A stretch of 64,000 bases of DNA from Bifidobacterium anseris (GTDB taxonomy: Bacteria; Actinomycetota; Actinomycetes; Actinomycetales; Bifidobacteriaceae): the NCBI RefSeq assembly GCF_002860345.1, contig NZ_NMYC01000003.1:124001-188000 (forward strand). Direction: 5' to 3'. Shown here piece by piece: positions 14,663-22,813 of the stretch. Under the pieces are notes generated by a model that was not told where the DNA came from, did no database searches, and was given only the letters and a program-made list of their open reading frames with translations. The stretch's first letter is position 1. Every line of letters begins with the position of its first letter. Made by a program: the position numbers and the translations under genes.

Positions 14663-16027
14663 TCAGTTCTTGAAACTGTGGATCGGCGCCGGAATGCGGC
14701 CGCCGCGCGTCACGAAGGCCCCGCAGCTCGCCGTGTTCACCGGCATGATCGGCGCATAGCCCATCAGGCCGCCGAAGTTCGCCATTTCGCCGACCGTCTT
14801 ACCTACGACCGGGATGACGCGCACGGCCGTCGTCTTCTGGTTGACCATGCCGATCGCCGATTCGTCGGCGATGATGCCGGAGATCGTCGACGCGGGCGTG
14901 TCGCCGGGGATCGCGATCATGTCAAGGCCGACCGAGCACACGCACGTCATCGCCTCGAGCTTTTCGATCGTCAGGCAGCTCGATTCGGCCGCGTCGATCA
15001 TGTTCTTGTCCTCGGAGACCGGAATGAACGCGCCGGACAGGCCGCCCACATAGGAGGACGCCATGATGCCGCCCTTCTTGACCTGATCGTTGAGCATCGC
15101 GAGCGCGGCCGTCGTGCCGGGGCCGCCTACCTGCGCGAGTCCCATCTTCTCAAGCACTTCGCCAACCGAGTCGCCGACAGCCGGCGTCGGCGCGAGCGAC
15201 AGGTCGATGATGCCGAAGGGCACGCCGAGGCGCTTCGACGCCTCCTGCGCGACGAGCTGGCCGACGCGCGTGATCTTGAACGCCGTGCGCTTGATCGTCT
15301 CGCACAGGAATTCGAAGTCCTTGCCGACGGCTGCGTCGAGCGCGCTCGAGACGACGCCCGGGCCGGACACGCCGACATTGATGACGGCGTCGCCTTCGGT
15401 CACGCCGTGGAATCCGCCCGCCATGAACGGGTTGTCGTCGGGCGCGTTGCAGAACGCGACGAACTTGACGCAGCCGTAGGAGTCGATGTCGGCGGTCGCT
15501 TCGGCGATCTCCTTGATGATGTGGCCGAGCATGTCGACGGCGTTCATGTCGATGCCGGTCTTCGTCGAGCCGACGTTGACCGACGAGCAGACGATGTCGG
15601 TTTCGCTCAGCGCGGCCGGCAGCGAACGGATGAGCAGTTCCTCGGCCGGCGTCATCGACTTCGAGACGAGCGCCGAGTATCCGCCGATAAGGTCGACGCC
15701 TACGGTCTTCGCCGCGTGGTCGAGCGCGTGCGCGATCTTGACGAAGTCGGCGCTCGTCTTGCAGCAGCTCGCGCCGACGAGCGCGATCGGCGTCACCGTG
15801 ATGCGCTTGTTGACGATCGGGATGCCGAAGTCGCGTTCGATCGACTCGCCGGTGGAGACGAGGTCCTTCGCGTAGGTCGTGATTTTGTCGTAGATCTTGC
15901 CACAGGTCTCGTCGACGTCGGTCGTCGCGCAATCCATGAGGCTGATGCCCATCGTGATCGTGCGCACGTCGAGCTTCTCCTGCTCGATCATCTGGTTGGT
16001 CTCGTGGACCTCCATGATATTCAGCAT
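14663..16027 (-). CDS. UPF0210 (PFL-family, DUF711) protein
   Basis: A 454-residue cytoplasmic protein of the widespread UPF0210 family, whose fold is related to glycyl-radical (PFL-like) enzymes but whose reaction is not firmly established. Typical stretches include [45 protein letters not shown] and [17 protein letters not shown]-like sequence. The start ATG 16027 has GGAAGGAA just upstream. It follows an ACT-domain UPF0237 gene by 54 bp on the same strand. The two families are very often neighbours, so they probably act together, with the ACT protein possibly sensing an amino acid (inference). Confidence 0.9.
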   Translation of the reverse strand: MLNIMEVHETNQMIEQEKLDVRTITMGISLMDCATTDVDETCGKIYDKITTYAKDLVSTGESIERDFGIPIVNKRITVTPIALVGASCCKTSADFVKIAHALDHAAKTVGVDLIGGYSALVSKSMTPAEELLIRSLPAALSETDIVCSSVNVGSTKTGIDMNAVDMLGHIIKEIAEATADIDSYGCVKFVAFCNAPDDNPFMAGGFHGVTEGDAVINVGVSGPGVVSSALDAAVGKDFEFLCETIKRTAFKITRVGQLVAQEASKRLGVPFGIIDLSLAPTPAVGDSVGEVLEKMGLAQVGGPGTTAALAMLNDQVKKGGIMASSYVGGLSGAFIPVSEDKNMIDAAESSCLTIEKLEAMTCVCSVGLDMIAIPGDTPASTISGIIADESAIGMVNQKTTAVRVIPVVGKTVGEMANFGGLMGYAPIMPVNTASCGAFVTRGGRIPAPIHSFKN

Positions 16028-16081
16028 GCTGGTTCCTTCCGGCTCTGGCCTATTGCGTTCACGTGGATGGCGTCCGCGGCC

Positions 16082-16354
16082 TCAGACGCGGTGCATCTTC
16101 GTGAAGATCTCCTCGCGCTGGCAGCGGATGCGCACGCCGATGTCCTCGCCGAGGGCCTCGAGGTCGTCCACGATCGTCTCGAATGCGACGTCCGCGTCCG
16201 CGTAGTCGACGATCATCATCATGTTGAAGAATCCGTCGATGATCGTCTGGGAAATGTCGAGCACGTTCGTGTGGTGTTCGGAAAGGTACGTGCAGACGCG
16301 AGCGATGATGCCGACGGTGTCCTGGCCGACGACGGTGATGATTGCCTTGTTCAT
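16082..16354 (-). CDS. UPF0237 ACT-domain protein
   Basis: A 90-residue protein that is almost entirely one ACT domain (AIITVVGQDTVGIIARVCTY, then the NVLDISQTIIDGFFNMMMIVD strand-helix core). ACT domains bind amino acids or other small ligands and usually act as regulatory modules. The ATG at 16354 has GGGAGATCC upstream. The longer frame to 16522 adds an Arg-rich, non-conserved leader and is rejected. It lies directly upstream of the UPF0210 gene in what looks like a two-gene operon. The 220-bp gap before it holds only a short CGACGTTCAT tandem duplication near 16530. Confidence 0.9.
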   Translation of the reverse strand: MNKAIITVVGQDTVGIIARVCTYLSEHHTNVLDISQTIIDGFFNMMMIVDYADADVAFETIVDDLEALGEDIGVRIRCQREEIFTKMHRV

Positions 16355-16574
16355 GGATCTCCCTGGGTCTCGGGCGCGGTCGCCCTGGAAAAGTACCGGC
16401 AAGACCAAAGTATAGGGAGGAGCTGTGCCAAGTTCGGCGATGTCCCACATGTCAGGATGTCGCGGCCGGACGGCAGCGGCCCGTGACCCACCCCTGTGCA
16501 GGGCGCGTCGCGGGCCGTTCAATGCTGCCTATCGACGTTCATCGACGTTCATCGGCGCTCGCCGCCGTTCGCCG

Positions 16575-17684
16575 TTATCGTTTCGCGTGGTGCGTCGGCT
16601 GGTTGCGCATGCGCCGGCGCTGCACGACGAACACGGTGACGATCGCGGCGACGACGAGCGTCACGATGATCGCCGTCACCGTGATGTCCTGCGTCAGGCC
16701 TTCGTCGCGGTACGGCGTGTGCTGCTGCGGCGATTCGGTCGGGATGCGGTGTCCGGTGACGATGAGGCGATGCGAGTTGACGCCGTAGGGCGTGCAGGTC
16801 ACGAGGCTCGCGAGGTCGCGTCCCTCCTGGATCGCGAGGTCCTTGACTTCGTTCGGCAGCACCGTGTGCGTCGCCTCGACCTCGTAGGTGAGCACTTCGT
16901 CGTAGACGGTGATCGTGAACTTGTCGCCCTTGCCGAGCGTGTCGAGGCCGGTGAACAGCATCGCGCTCGGCAGGCCGGTGTGCCCGGTGAGCACCGTGTG
17001 CGTCGATTCGCCGCCGATCGGCAGGCTCGAGCCTTCGAGATGGCCGGCCGCGATCTGCAGCACCGTCTCGTCGGTGCCGTGGTAGATCGGCAGACGCGCC
17101 TTGATCTTCGGAATCGTCACGTAGCCCATGATGCCGGTGCCGGACACGTCGAGGATCGACTCGTACACCTTCTTTTCCTCGGGTGTCGGTAGGAAACGGG
17201 AATTGCCCTGTCCGACGAGCGATTCGTTGTACTCCTTCGCGCGCGCGAGCTCCTTGTCGCGGTCCTCCTTGGATGTGTCGGCGACCTTCTCGATATAGCC
17301 GGCGACGGCGCGCGACGCGACGTGCCTGTTCCACGCGTCGGCGATCGTCGGATAGAGGATCAGGCCGACGCCGATGAGCAGCAGCGCGCTCATCGCGGCG
17401 AGCATCGCGAAGAACCTGCGGTTGTCCTTCTTGCGTTTGCGCGCGAGCTCCTCCGGCGTCAGCTTCGGCTTGCCGGGTTCGTGCGGGTCGATGATCTCGG
17501 CGAATCCGTCCTCCCCCGCCGATGCGGCCGCCGCGTCGGCATCGTGCGCGTCGGCATCGTGCACATCGTTGTCATGCACATCGTCGCCATGCGCGTCGCT
17601 GTCGTGCATCTCCTCCCACATGTCCCAATCGTCGTGATTGCCGCCGTGTTCGTCGTGGTTGCCGTCGTCCCACCTGTCAGCCAT
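16575..17684 (-). CDS. Class C-like sortase with a long His/Asp-rich cytoplasmic tail
   Basis: Membrane transpeptidase of the type that polymerises pilins or anchors LPxTG proteins. The catalytic triad is visible: His235 in LTGHTGLP, Cys297 in LVTCTPYGVNSHRL and Arg306. Membrane helices lie near residues 90-115 and near the C-terminus (ITVTAIIVTLVVAAIVTVFV), the two-TM topology of class C enzymes. The first 60 residues are an unusual run of Asp and His (DAHGDDVHDNDVHDADAHD-like), which could bind divalent metal; this is inference. No pilin subunit gene is nearby, whereas class C sortases are usually embedded in pilus operons. The start ATG 17684 has AGGGTGG upstream. Confidence 0.88.
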   Translation of the reverse strand: MADRWDDGNHDEHGGNHDDWDMWEEMHDSDAHGDDVHDNDVHDADAHDADAAAASAGEDGFAEIIDPHEPGKPKLTPEELARKRKKDNRRFFAMLAAMSALLLIGVGLILYPTIADAWNRHVASRAVAGYIEKVADTSKEDRDKELARAKEYNESLVGQGNSRFLPTPEEKKVYESILDVSGTGIMGYVTIPKIKARLPIYHGTDETVLQIAAGHLEGSSLPIGGESTHTVLTGHTGLPSAMLFTGLDTLGKGDKFTITVYDEVLTYEVEATHTVLPNEVKDLAIQEGRDLASLVTCTPYGVNSHRLIVTGHRIPTESPQQHTPYRDEGLTQDITVTAIIVTLVVAAIVTVFVVQRRRMRNQPTHHAKR

Positions 17685-17825
17685 AGCGCGTCCACCCTCT
17701 CGCCGGCAGCGCGCGCGGCGCGGCCGTCACTGCGATCCGTTTGTCGATCTGTTTGTCCGTTTAGAGCATAACCGCACAGTCACGCATTCGCACGTCGCAT
17801 TCCCAAACCTTTACGTTTGCGTCCG

Positions 17826-17881
17826 CGACGTCCCCTTACGCCAACGTCCCCTTACGCCAGCAGAGGCATAAGGGGACGTCG
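17826..17881 (-). terminator. galK terminator hairpin with a duplicated arm
   Basis: The left arm CGACGTCCCCTTACGCC (17826-17842) pairs with GGCATAAGGGGACGTCG (17865-17881) with one G-U pair. A second copy of the 16-mer ACGTCCCCTTACGCCA sits inside the loop (17844-17859), so two alternative stems can form with the same right arm. It lies about 50 bp after the galK stop. Confidence 0.65.
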
Positions 17882-17931
17882 TTCGGCAATCGTCATCGAC
17901 CATCGTCATCGACGATGTCGACGCGCGAACG

Positions 17932-19182
17932 TCAGCTCACGCACTGCGACGCTGCAGCCGCATATGCCGGCAGCGCGCGCGGCGCACGGAAGCCGCGGCG
18001 TGCGAATTCGTCGGCGATGCGCTGCGCGATGCGTTCGCTCGCGCCGGCGTCGACGAGCGCGATGATCGATCCGCCGAAGCCGCCGCCGGTCATGCGCGCG
18101 CCGTACGCACCCTCGGCGCGCGCGACGTCGACAGCCACGTCGAGTTCGGGCACCGTCACCTCGTAGTCATCGCGCAGCGAATCGTGCGACGCGTTGAACA
18201 ATGCGCCAGCCTCCTGCATGTCGCCACGTGCGAAGGCGTCGATGAATTGGTCGACGCGTCCGATCTCGGTGACGACGTGCCGCACACGTTTGCGCATCGT
18301 CTCGTCGCTGAGCCGCGCGAGCACGTCGTCGAGTGCCTGCTGCGGATCGTCGGAGGCGTCGACGGCGTCGGCGACCTCACGCAGGTTCGCGACGCCGAGC
18401 AACGCCGCCGCCTGCTCGCACATCGTGCGGCGCGCCTCGTACTGGCCGTCGTTGAGCTGATGCGGCGCGCGCGTGTCGAGCACGAGCAGCTCGAGGCCGT
18501 AGCGGCCTAGATCGAAGGGCTCCTGCTCGACGTTTTCAAGTGCGCTCAAGCCAGGACGGCAGTCGAGTCGCAGCGCGTGGCCTTCGGTACAGCGCATCGA
18601 CGCGTTCTGGTCGAGACCGCCGGTCGACGCGCCCGCCATGTCGTTCTCCGCACGGATCGCCGCGTCGATCAACGTGACACGGCTGGCGTCGCTGCCGCTG
18701 AAGCCGAGCGCGTGCACGTCGTCGAGCGCGAGCGCCGTCGAGCACGTCATCGCCGCCGACGAGCTCAGTCCCGAGCCGAGCGGCACGCATGACGCGAAGG
18801 CCGCGTCGAAGCCGCCCACCTGATCGAATCCGGCCTCGCGCATCGCCCATGCGACGCCGACCGGGTACGCCGCCCAGCCGTCGACGCCGCCGGCCATAAG
18901 GCCGTCGAGGTCGGCTTCGGCGACCGTGTCGGGTGCGACGTCGGAGACGACACGCACCGTCGTGTCGTCACGCGCGCCGAGAGCCACATACGTGCGATGC
19001 GGCAGCGCGATCGGCAGGCACAGGCCACCGTTGTAGTCCGTGTGCTCGCCGATGAGGTTGACGCGTCCGGGCGCCGCCCATACGCCGTCCGGATCCTTGC
19101 CGTAGCGCTCGCGGAACAGTGCGGCTGCCTGCTGCGCTCCCTGCTCGTCGCCCATCGCCTCGATGAATTCCACCTGTGCCAT
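17932..19182 (-). CDS. galK: Galactokinase
   Basis: GHMP-family kinase that phosphorylates galactose at C1 in the Leloir pathway. All signatures are present: the galactokinase box GRVNLIGEHTDYNGG, the ATP loop PLGSGLSSSAAM, the catalytic region STGGLDQNAS and the C-terminal GGGFGGSIIAL. The length (416 residues) is normal. The ATG at 19182 is chosen because the protein begins MAQVEFIEA, shortly before the conserved core; the frame upstream is antisense or non-conserved. It is last in the operon DeoR regulator-galT-galK, separated from galT by 58 bp, and is followed by a strong hairpin. Confidence 0.97.
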   Translation of the reverse strand: MAQVEFIEAMGDEQGAQQAAALFRERYGKDPDGVWAAPGRVNLIGEHTDYNGGLCLPIALPHRTYVALGARDDTTVRVVSDVAPDTVAEADLDGLMAGGVDGWAAYPVGVAWAMREAGFDQVGGFDAAFASCVPLGSGLSSSAAMTCSTALALDDVHALGFSGSDASRVTLIDAAIRAENDMAGASTGGLDQNASMRCTEGHALRLDCRPGLSALENVEQEPFDLGRYGLELLVLDTRAPHQLNDGQYEARRTMCEQAAALLGVANLREVADAVDASDDPQQALDDVLARLSDETMRKRVRHVVTEIGRVDQFIDAFARGDMQEAGALFNASHDSLRDDYEVTVPELDVAVDVARAEGAYGARMTGGGFGGSIIALVDAGASERIAQRIADEFARRGFRAPRALPAYAAAASQCVS

Positions 19183-19240
19183 AGTTGTCTTCGTCTTTCG
19201 TCTGCCGTGTTCTGTCGTGTTCCGATTGGTGTCGCGCCGC

Positions 19241-20500
19241 TCAGCTTTCGTCGGCGATGTCGACGGGGCCGAGCTCGTGGAAGCGCGCCGCGATGAGTTC
19301 GGGCGTCGTGTCCGACACCCACGCCGCCATGCCCGATTCGGAGCCCGCAAGGTACTTGATCTTGTTCGTCGCGCGGCGGAACGAGAAGAACTGCAGGTTG
19401 AGCCGGTAGTGGTCACGGCGCGCGTCGCGCACCGGCGCCTGATGCCAGGCGGCGATGTACGGCAGGTCCATGCCCTTGCCGTCGCCCCTATCGAAGAAGC
19501 GGTTGCCGCGCTTGAGCAGCGTAGAGTACATCTGCGCGAGGTCCCAGCGCTCCTGGTCGTCGAGCTCGTCGAGCGTAAGGATGCCGTCGCGCAGCGGCGC
19601 GACGTGCACCTCGAGCGGCCAGCGCGCCGCGGCCGGCACGTAGGCGACCCAGCTGTGGTTGCGCATGACAACACGTTCGCCGGCCTCGATTTCGGCGGCC
19701 ATCAGGTCGTGCAGCAGATTGCCGCCGGTGCGCTCGAAGTAGGCTTCAGTGTGCTCGAGCTCCGTTTCGAGCTTCGGTGCGATGAACGGGTACGCGTAGA
19801 TCTGGCCATGCGGATGCGCGAGAGAGACGCCGATCTCCTCGCCGTGGTTCTCGAACGGGAAGATCTGCTCGATGCCGTCGATCGTGCTCAGTTCGGCCGT
19901 GCGGAAGGCCCACGCCTCGACGACGGTGCGCAGACGCGACACCGGCAGGTCGGCGGGCAGGCCGTCCTCGTCCGGGTCGAAGCAGATGACCTCGCAGCGG
20001 CCGGCCGCCGGGCGCACCTGCCACAGCGGGTTGCCGTCGACGTAGCCGACCTCGTCGGGGACGCCGGGCACCTGCACCATCGAGGGGAATCGGTTCTCGA
20101 AGATGACGACGTCATAGTCGGTGTCCGGCACTTCGCCGTCCTGATACGGATCGCCGGGTTTGCGTGCAGCGAGCGGATTGCCCTTCGCCGTAGCGCCGGC
20201 ACCGGCCGTGATCGGACGGTTCATGCGCGCCGTCGCCATCGGGATCCAGTCGCCGGTGAGCGGGTCGCGACGCATCTGCGGCGCCTGATAGCGCACTTCG
20301 ACGCCGTCGGCGTCCAGATGCGGCGCGAATCGATACGGCAGCTCGCGCGGATCGTCGAGGCGGCGCGTGCGCTCACCGGAGACAAACTCGGGCTCGTCGT
20401 CGAGGTAGAAGAAGTCGCGGCCGTCGGCGAGCGTCGCCGGCGTGATGCGGATATGCTCCTTCGCGTAGTCGCCGGGTTCATACTGTGCAAATCGTGACAT
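19241..20500 (-). CDS. galT: Galactose-1-phosphate uridylyltransferase
   Basis: Transfers UMP from UDP-glucose to galactose-1-phosphate. The nucleophilic His is in the classical HPHGQIYAYPF motif, and the C-terminal substrate segment (HQAPVRDARRDHYRLNLQFF) is typical of GalT family 1. The protein has 419 residues from ATG 20500. The upstream frame (to about 20668) is rejected because it overlaps the regulator gene. Six bases separate the regulator stop (20506) from this start, so the two are translationally coupled. In bifidobacteria GalT also feeds the lacto-N-biose/galactose (bifid shunt) route. Confidence 0.97.
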   Translation of the reverse strand: MSRFAQYEPGDYAKEHIRITPATLADGRDFFYLDDEPEFVSGERTRRLDDPRELPYRFAPHLDADGVEVRYQAPQMRRDPLTGDWIPMATARMNRPITAGAGATAKGNPLAARKPGDPYQDGEVPDTDYDVVIFENRFPSMVQVPGVPDEVGYVDGNPLWQVRPAAGRCEVICFDPDEDGLPADLPVSRLRTVVEAWAFRTAELSTIDGIEQIFPFENHGEEIGVSLAHPHGQIYAYPFIAPKLETELEHTEAYFERTGGNLLHDLMAAEIEAGERVVMRNHSWVAYVPAAARWPLEVHVAPLRDGILTLDELDDQERWDLAQMYSTLLKRGNRFFDRGDGKGMDLPYIAAWHQAPVRDARRDHYRLNLQFFSFRRATNKIKYLAGSESGMAAWVSDTTPELIAARFHELGPVDIADES

Positions 20501-20505
20501 CGTCG

Positions 20506-21312
20506 TCACTCGCTTTCTGTATCGTCGGACGCCCTGTCGTGGGCGAGTACAAGCTCCTTGACGAGGTCGCGCGTCTTCGTCGCCGAATCCGTGTCGAGGC
20601 CGTCGTCGGTGATGACAGTGTCCACCTGGTCGAAGCGCGCGAACAGCGACAGCGACGTGCTGCTCCACTTCGTGTGGTCGGTGAGGATGATCGTGCGGTC
20701 GGCGATGTCCATCATCGCCATATCGGTCGCCGCCTCAAGCGAGTTCGGCATCAGGAATCCGCGCGGGATCGACACCGAGTGCGTACCGAGGAACACGGTG
20801 TTCACGCGCAGCGACGCGATGACCTTGTCCGCGATCGGCCCGACGAGCGAGTTCGAACGCGTGATGACGCCGCCGGTGACGATGACCTCGACGTCCTTCG
20901 ATTCGAGGGCCTGCACGAGTTCGGCGACCGGAATCGAGTTCGTCAGAATCGTGATGCCGTTCGAACGCTGCGATTCGAGCAGATGCTGCGCGAAGACGTA
21001 GGCGGTCGTGCCGCCGCCGATCGCGATGACGTCGCCCGGCGAGACATAGTCGATCGCCTGCTGTGCGATCGCGTCCTTGAGGCCGATGTCCATCTGTGAC
21101 TTGACCGAGAACAGCGGTTCGCTCAGCAGCGTGCTTGTCGACACGGCGCCGCCGTGCACGCGCCGCAGCAGACCCTTGTCCGCGAGTTCGGCGATGTCCC
21201 TGCGGATCGTCATCGCCGAGACGCCGAGCTCCTTCGAGAGTGCGGTGATGCGCACCGCGCCGCGCGTACGCAGCCGGCTCAGGATGAGATGCTGTCGTTG
21301 TGAGGAAATCAT
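20506..21312 (-). CDS. DeoR-family transcriptional regulator of the gal operon
   Basis: A 268-residue repressor with an N-terminal winged helix (VRITALSKELGVSAMTIRRD, then AELADKGLLRRVHGGA, the DeoR signature) and a C-terminal sugar-phosphate sensor domain (DVIAIGGGTTAYVFAQ; SRDRTIIL-type strand as DRTIILTDHTKW). It heads the operon with galT and galK, so galactose-1-phosphate or a related sugar phosphate is the likely inducer (inference). ATG 21312 is chosen because a well-spaced promoter places the transcript start at or next to this codon. The longer frame starting at 21330 would contain its own -10 box. Confidence 0.92.
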   Translation of the reverse strand: MISSQRQHLILSRLRTRGAVRITALSKELGVSAMTIRRDIAELADKGLLRRVHGGAVSTSTLLSEPLFSVKSQMDIGLKDAIAQQAIDYVSPGDVIAIGGGTTAYVFAQHLLESQRSNGITILTNSIPVAELVQALESKDVEVIVTGGVITRSNSLVGPIADKVIASLRVNTVFLGTHSVSIPRGFLMPNSLEAATDMAMMDIADRTIILTDHTKWSSTSLSLFARFDQVDTVITDDGLDTDSATKTRDLVKELVLAHDRASDDTESE

Positions 21313-21318
21313 GTGAAC

Positions 21319-21347
21319 ATTATCGCACATTTCATTTCATCAGACAA
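21319..21347 (-). promoter_or_regulatory. Promoter of the deoR-galT-galK operon (leaderless transcript predicted)
   Basis: On the minus strand, -35 TTGTCT (complement of 21342-21347) and -10 GATAAT (complement of 21319-21324) are separated by 17 bp. Only six bases lie between the -10 box and the ATG at 21312, so the mRNA should begin at or within a base or two of the start codon. This is common for leaderless genes in actinobacteria. Confidence 0.7.
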
Positions 21348-21349
21348 CT

Positions 21350-21365
21350 CGAAACAAACATTTCG
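21350..21365. promoter_or_regulatory. Candidate DeoR-type operator
   Basis: The inverted repeat CGAAACAAACATTTCG (CGAAA-N6-TTTCG) lies directly upstream of the -35 box of the gal operon. Its spacing and position suit autoregulation by the DeoR protein. The site is inferred from symmetry only. Confidence 0.45.
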
Positions 21366-21468
21366 GCGTGTTTTCCAAACAGAAGTTCACATAAACCGAT
21401 CTAGTGCACACGTATGCATGACCGTTGCGGGTGGATTCGGCGGGGTCACCATAGCGGCAGCCCGCAGG

Positions 21469-21504
21469 TTGGACGTCAGATTGGACGTCAGATTGGACGT
21501 CAGA
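21469..21504. repeat. Three tandem copies of a 12-bp unit
   Basis: TTGGACGTCAGA is repeated exactly three times at 21469-21480, 21481-21492 and 21493-21504. The array lies in the 254-bp gap between the gal regulator and the convergent end of the glycosyltransferase gene. No gene is seen in the gap, and the role of the array is unknown. Confidence 0.8.
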
Positions 21505-21566
21505 TCGGTCATCAATCGGTTCGCGCACAACGCACGATCGCATATGCCGCGCGACGCCGTGGACGA

Positions 21567-22565
21567 TCAGTCGGCGGCTTCGGCTTCGGCTTCAAGCTCG
21601 TCGTTGAAGTCGTCGTCGGGCGCATCGGCGATCTGCCGGCGTGCGGCGCGGCGTTCGAACTCGCGTTCGCGCGGGTCGTGCAGCTGCCGATGCATGCGCG
21701 AGAAGCCCCACTTGGTCACCTTGCGCATCGCCTCGTGTACGATCGCCCCATCCATCTTCGAAACGCCGAGCGCACGTTCGGGGAATACGATCGGCACTTC
21801 GACGACGACGCCGCCGGCCGCCACGACGCGGCGCGTCATGTCGATCTGGAACACGTAGCCGTTGTCGTCGATGCCGTCGAGGTCGATCCTGCGCAGGATG
21901 CGAGCTCGGTAGGCGCGGAAGCCGCTCGTCATGTCGCGCACCTTGAGACCGAGCATGAAACGCGCGTAGGAGGAGCCGGCGCGGGAGATGACGTCGCGGT
22001 ACCACGGCCAGTTCTGTGTCATGCCGCCGGGGACGCGCCGCGACCCGAGCACGAGGTCGACACGCTCGTCGCCGTCGATGCGCGCCAGGATGCGCCGCAG
22101 GTCGTCGGGGCGGTGCGAGCCATCCATGTCCATTTCGCAGATGATGTCGTAGCCGCGCGCGAGTGCCCATTTGAAACCGTCGATGTACGCCGAGCCGAGG
22201 CCGAGCTTGCCAGGGCGGTGCAGCACGTGCAGCTTCGAGCCGGTCGTCGTCGCGTTGACGCGGTTCGCGATCTTGAGGTCGGCGGTGCTCACGTTCGCAT
22301 CGGAGAGCAGCGCCGCGTCGTCGCCGTCCTTGTAGAACGAGACGTCGTGCGCGATGTCGTTGCTCTTGGCCTCGACGCTCAGCCCCGGCGTCATATGCGT
22401 GGCCTTCGCGATGACGTCGGCGAGCTGGCCGGTGCCGTCGGGCGAGTCGTCGTCGACGATGAGCACGTCGACGTCGGGGTTGAGTTCGAAGACGCCGCTG
22501 AGCGTCGGTTCGAGGTTCTCACGCTCGTTGTACGTCGGCATGACCACGCATACACGACCCGTCAT
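21567..22565 (-). CDS. Polyprenol-phosphate mannosyl/glucosyltransferase (GT2, DPM1-type)
   Basis: Family-2 glycosyltransferase expected to load a sugar from a nucleotide donor onto polyprenyl phosphate at the inner membrane face. Motifs are VVMPTYNERENLEPT at the N-terminus, VLIVDDDSPDGTG and CEMDMDGSHRPDDL (the DxD site), then SGFRAYRARIL and the VVVEVPIVFPER strand, the order seen in DPM1/Ppm1 proteins. There are no C-terminal membrane helices; the tail is Glu/Ala/Asp-rich. About 45 residues between the first and second strands (FYKDGDDAALLSDANVST region) are longer than usual. ATG 22565 has GGAGG six bases upstream. Confidence 0.88.
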   Translation of the reverse strand: MTGRVCVVMPTYNERENLEPTLSGVFELNPDVDVLIVDDDSPDGTGQLADVIAKATHMTPGLSVEAKSNDIAHDVSFYKDGDDAALLSDANVSTADLKIANRVNATTTGSKLHVLHRPGKLGLGSAYIDGFKWALARGYDIICEMDMDGSHRPDDLRRILARIDGDERVDLVLGSRRVPGGMTQNWPWYRDVISRAGSSYARFMLGLKVRDMTSGFRAYRARILRRIDLDGIDDNGYVFQIDMTRRVVAAGGVVVEVPIVFPERALGVSKMDGAIVHEAMRKVTKWGFSRMHRQLHDPREREFERRAARRQIADAPDDDFNDELEAEAEAAD

Positions 22566-22813
22566 ATCCGCCTCCCGTCCGTCGGCCGCCGGTCGTCTGC
22601 ACCCGACTTTACCGCATGACGCACGGCCGCATGGCCGCACAGTCGGGTCGGCCTTCGGTTCCCGTACCGACTGTAGTCAGCGACCCCGGCGCGCGCACAT
22701 CGTGCAGCCATCGGCAAAACCTGCCGGGCGTGTGTTTTCGGCCATATGCTTCGCGCGTTGCGGCGGCAAGCATGGGCACCAAGCATGGCCGGCGTGCATG
22801 GCACAATGGAACA

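Noticed and set aside
21313-21330. Longer start (six codons upstream) for the DeoR regulator
   Set aside because: The frame would contain the operon's own -10 box; promoter spacing points to ATG 21312.
21469-21504. Three 12-bp tandem repeats considered as a small CRISPR or iteron array
   Set aside because: No spacers, only three units, and no replication gene nearby; recorded only as a simple tandem repeat.
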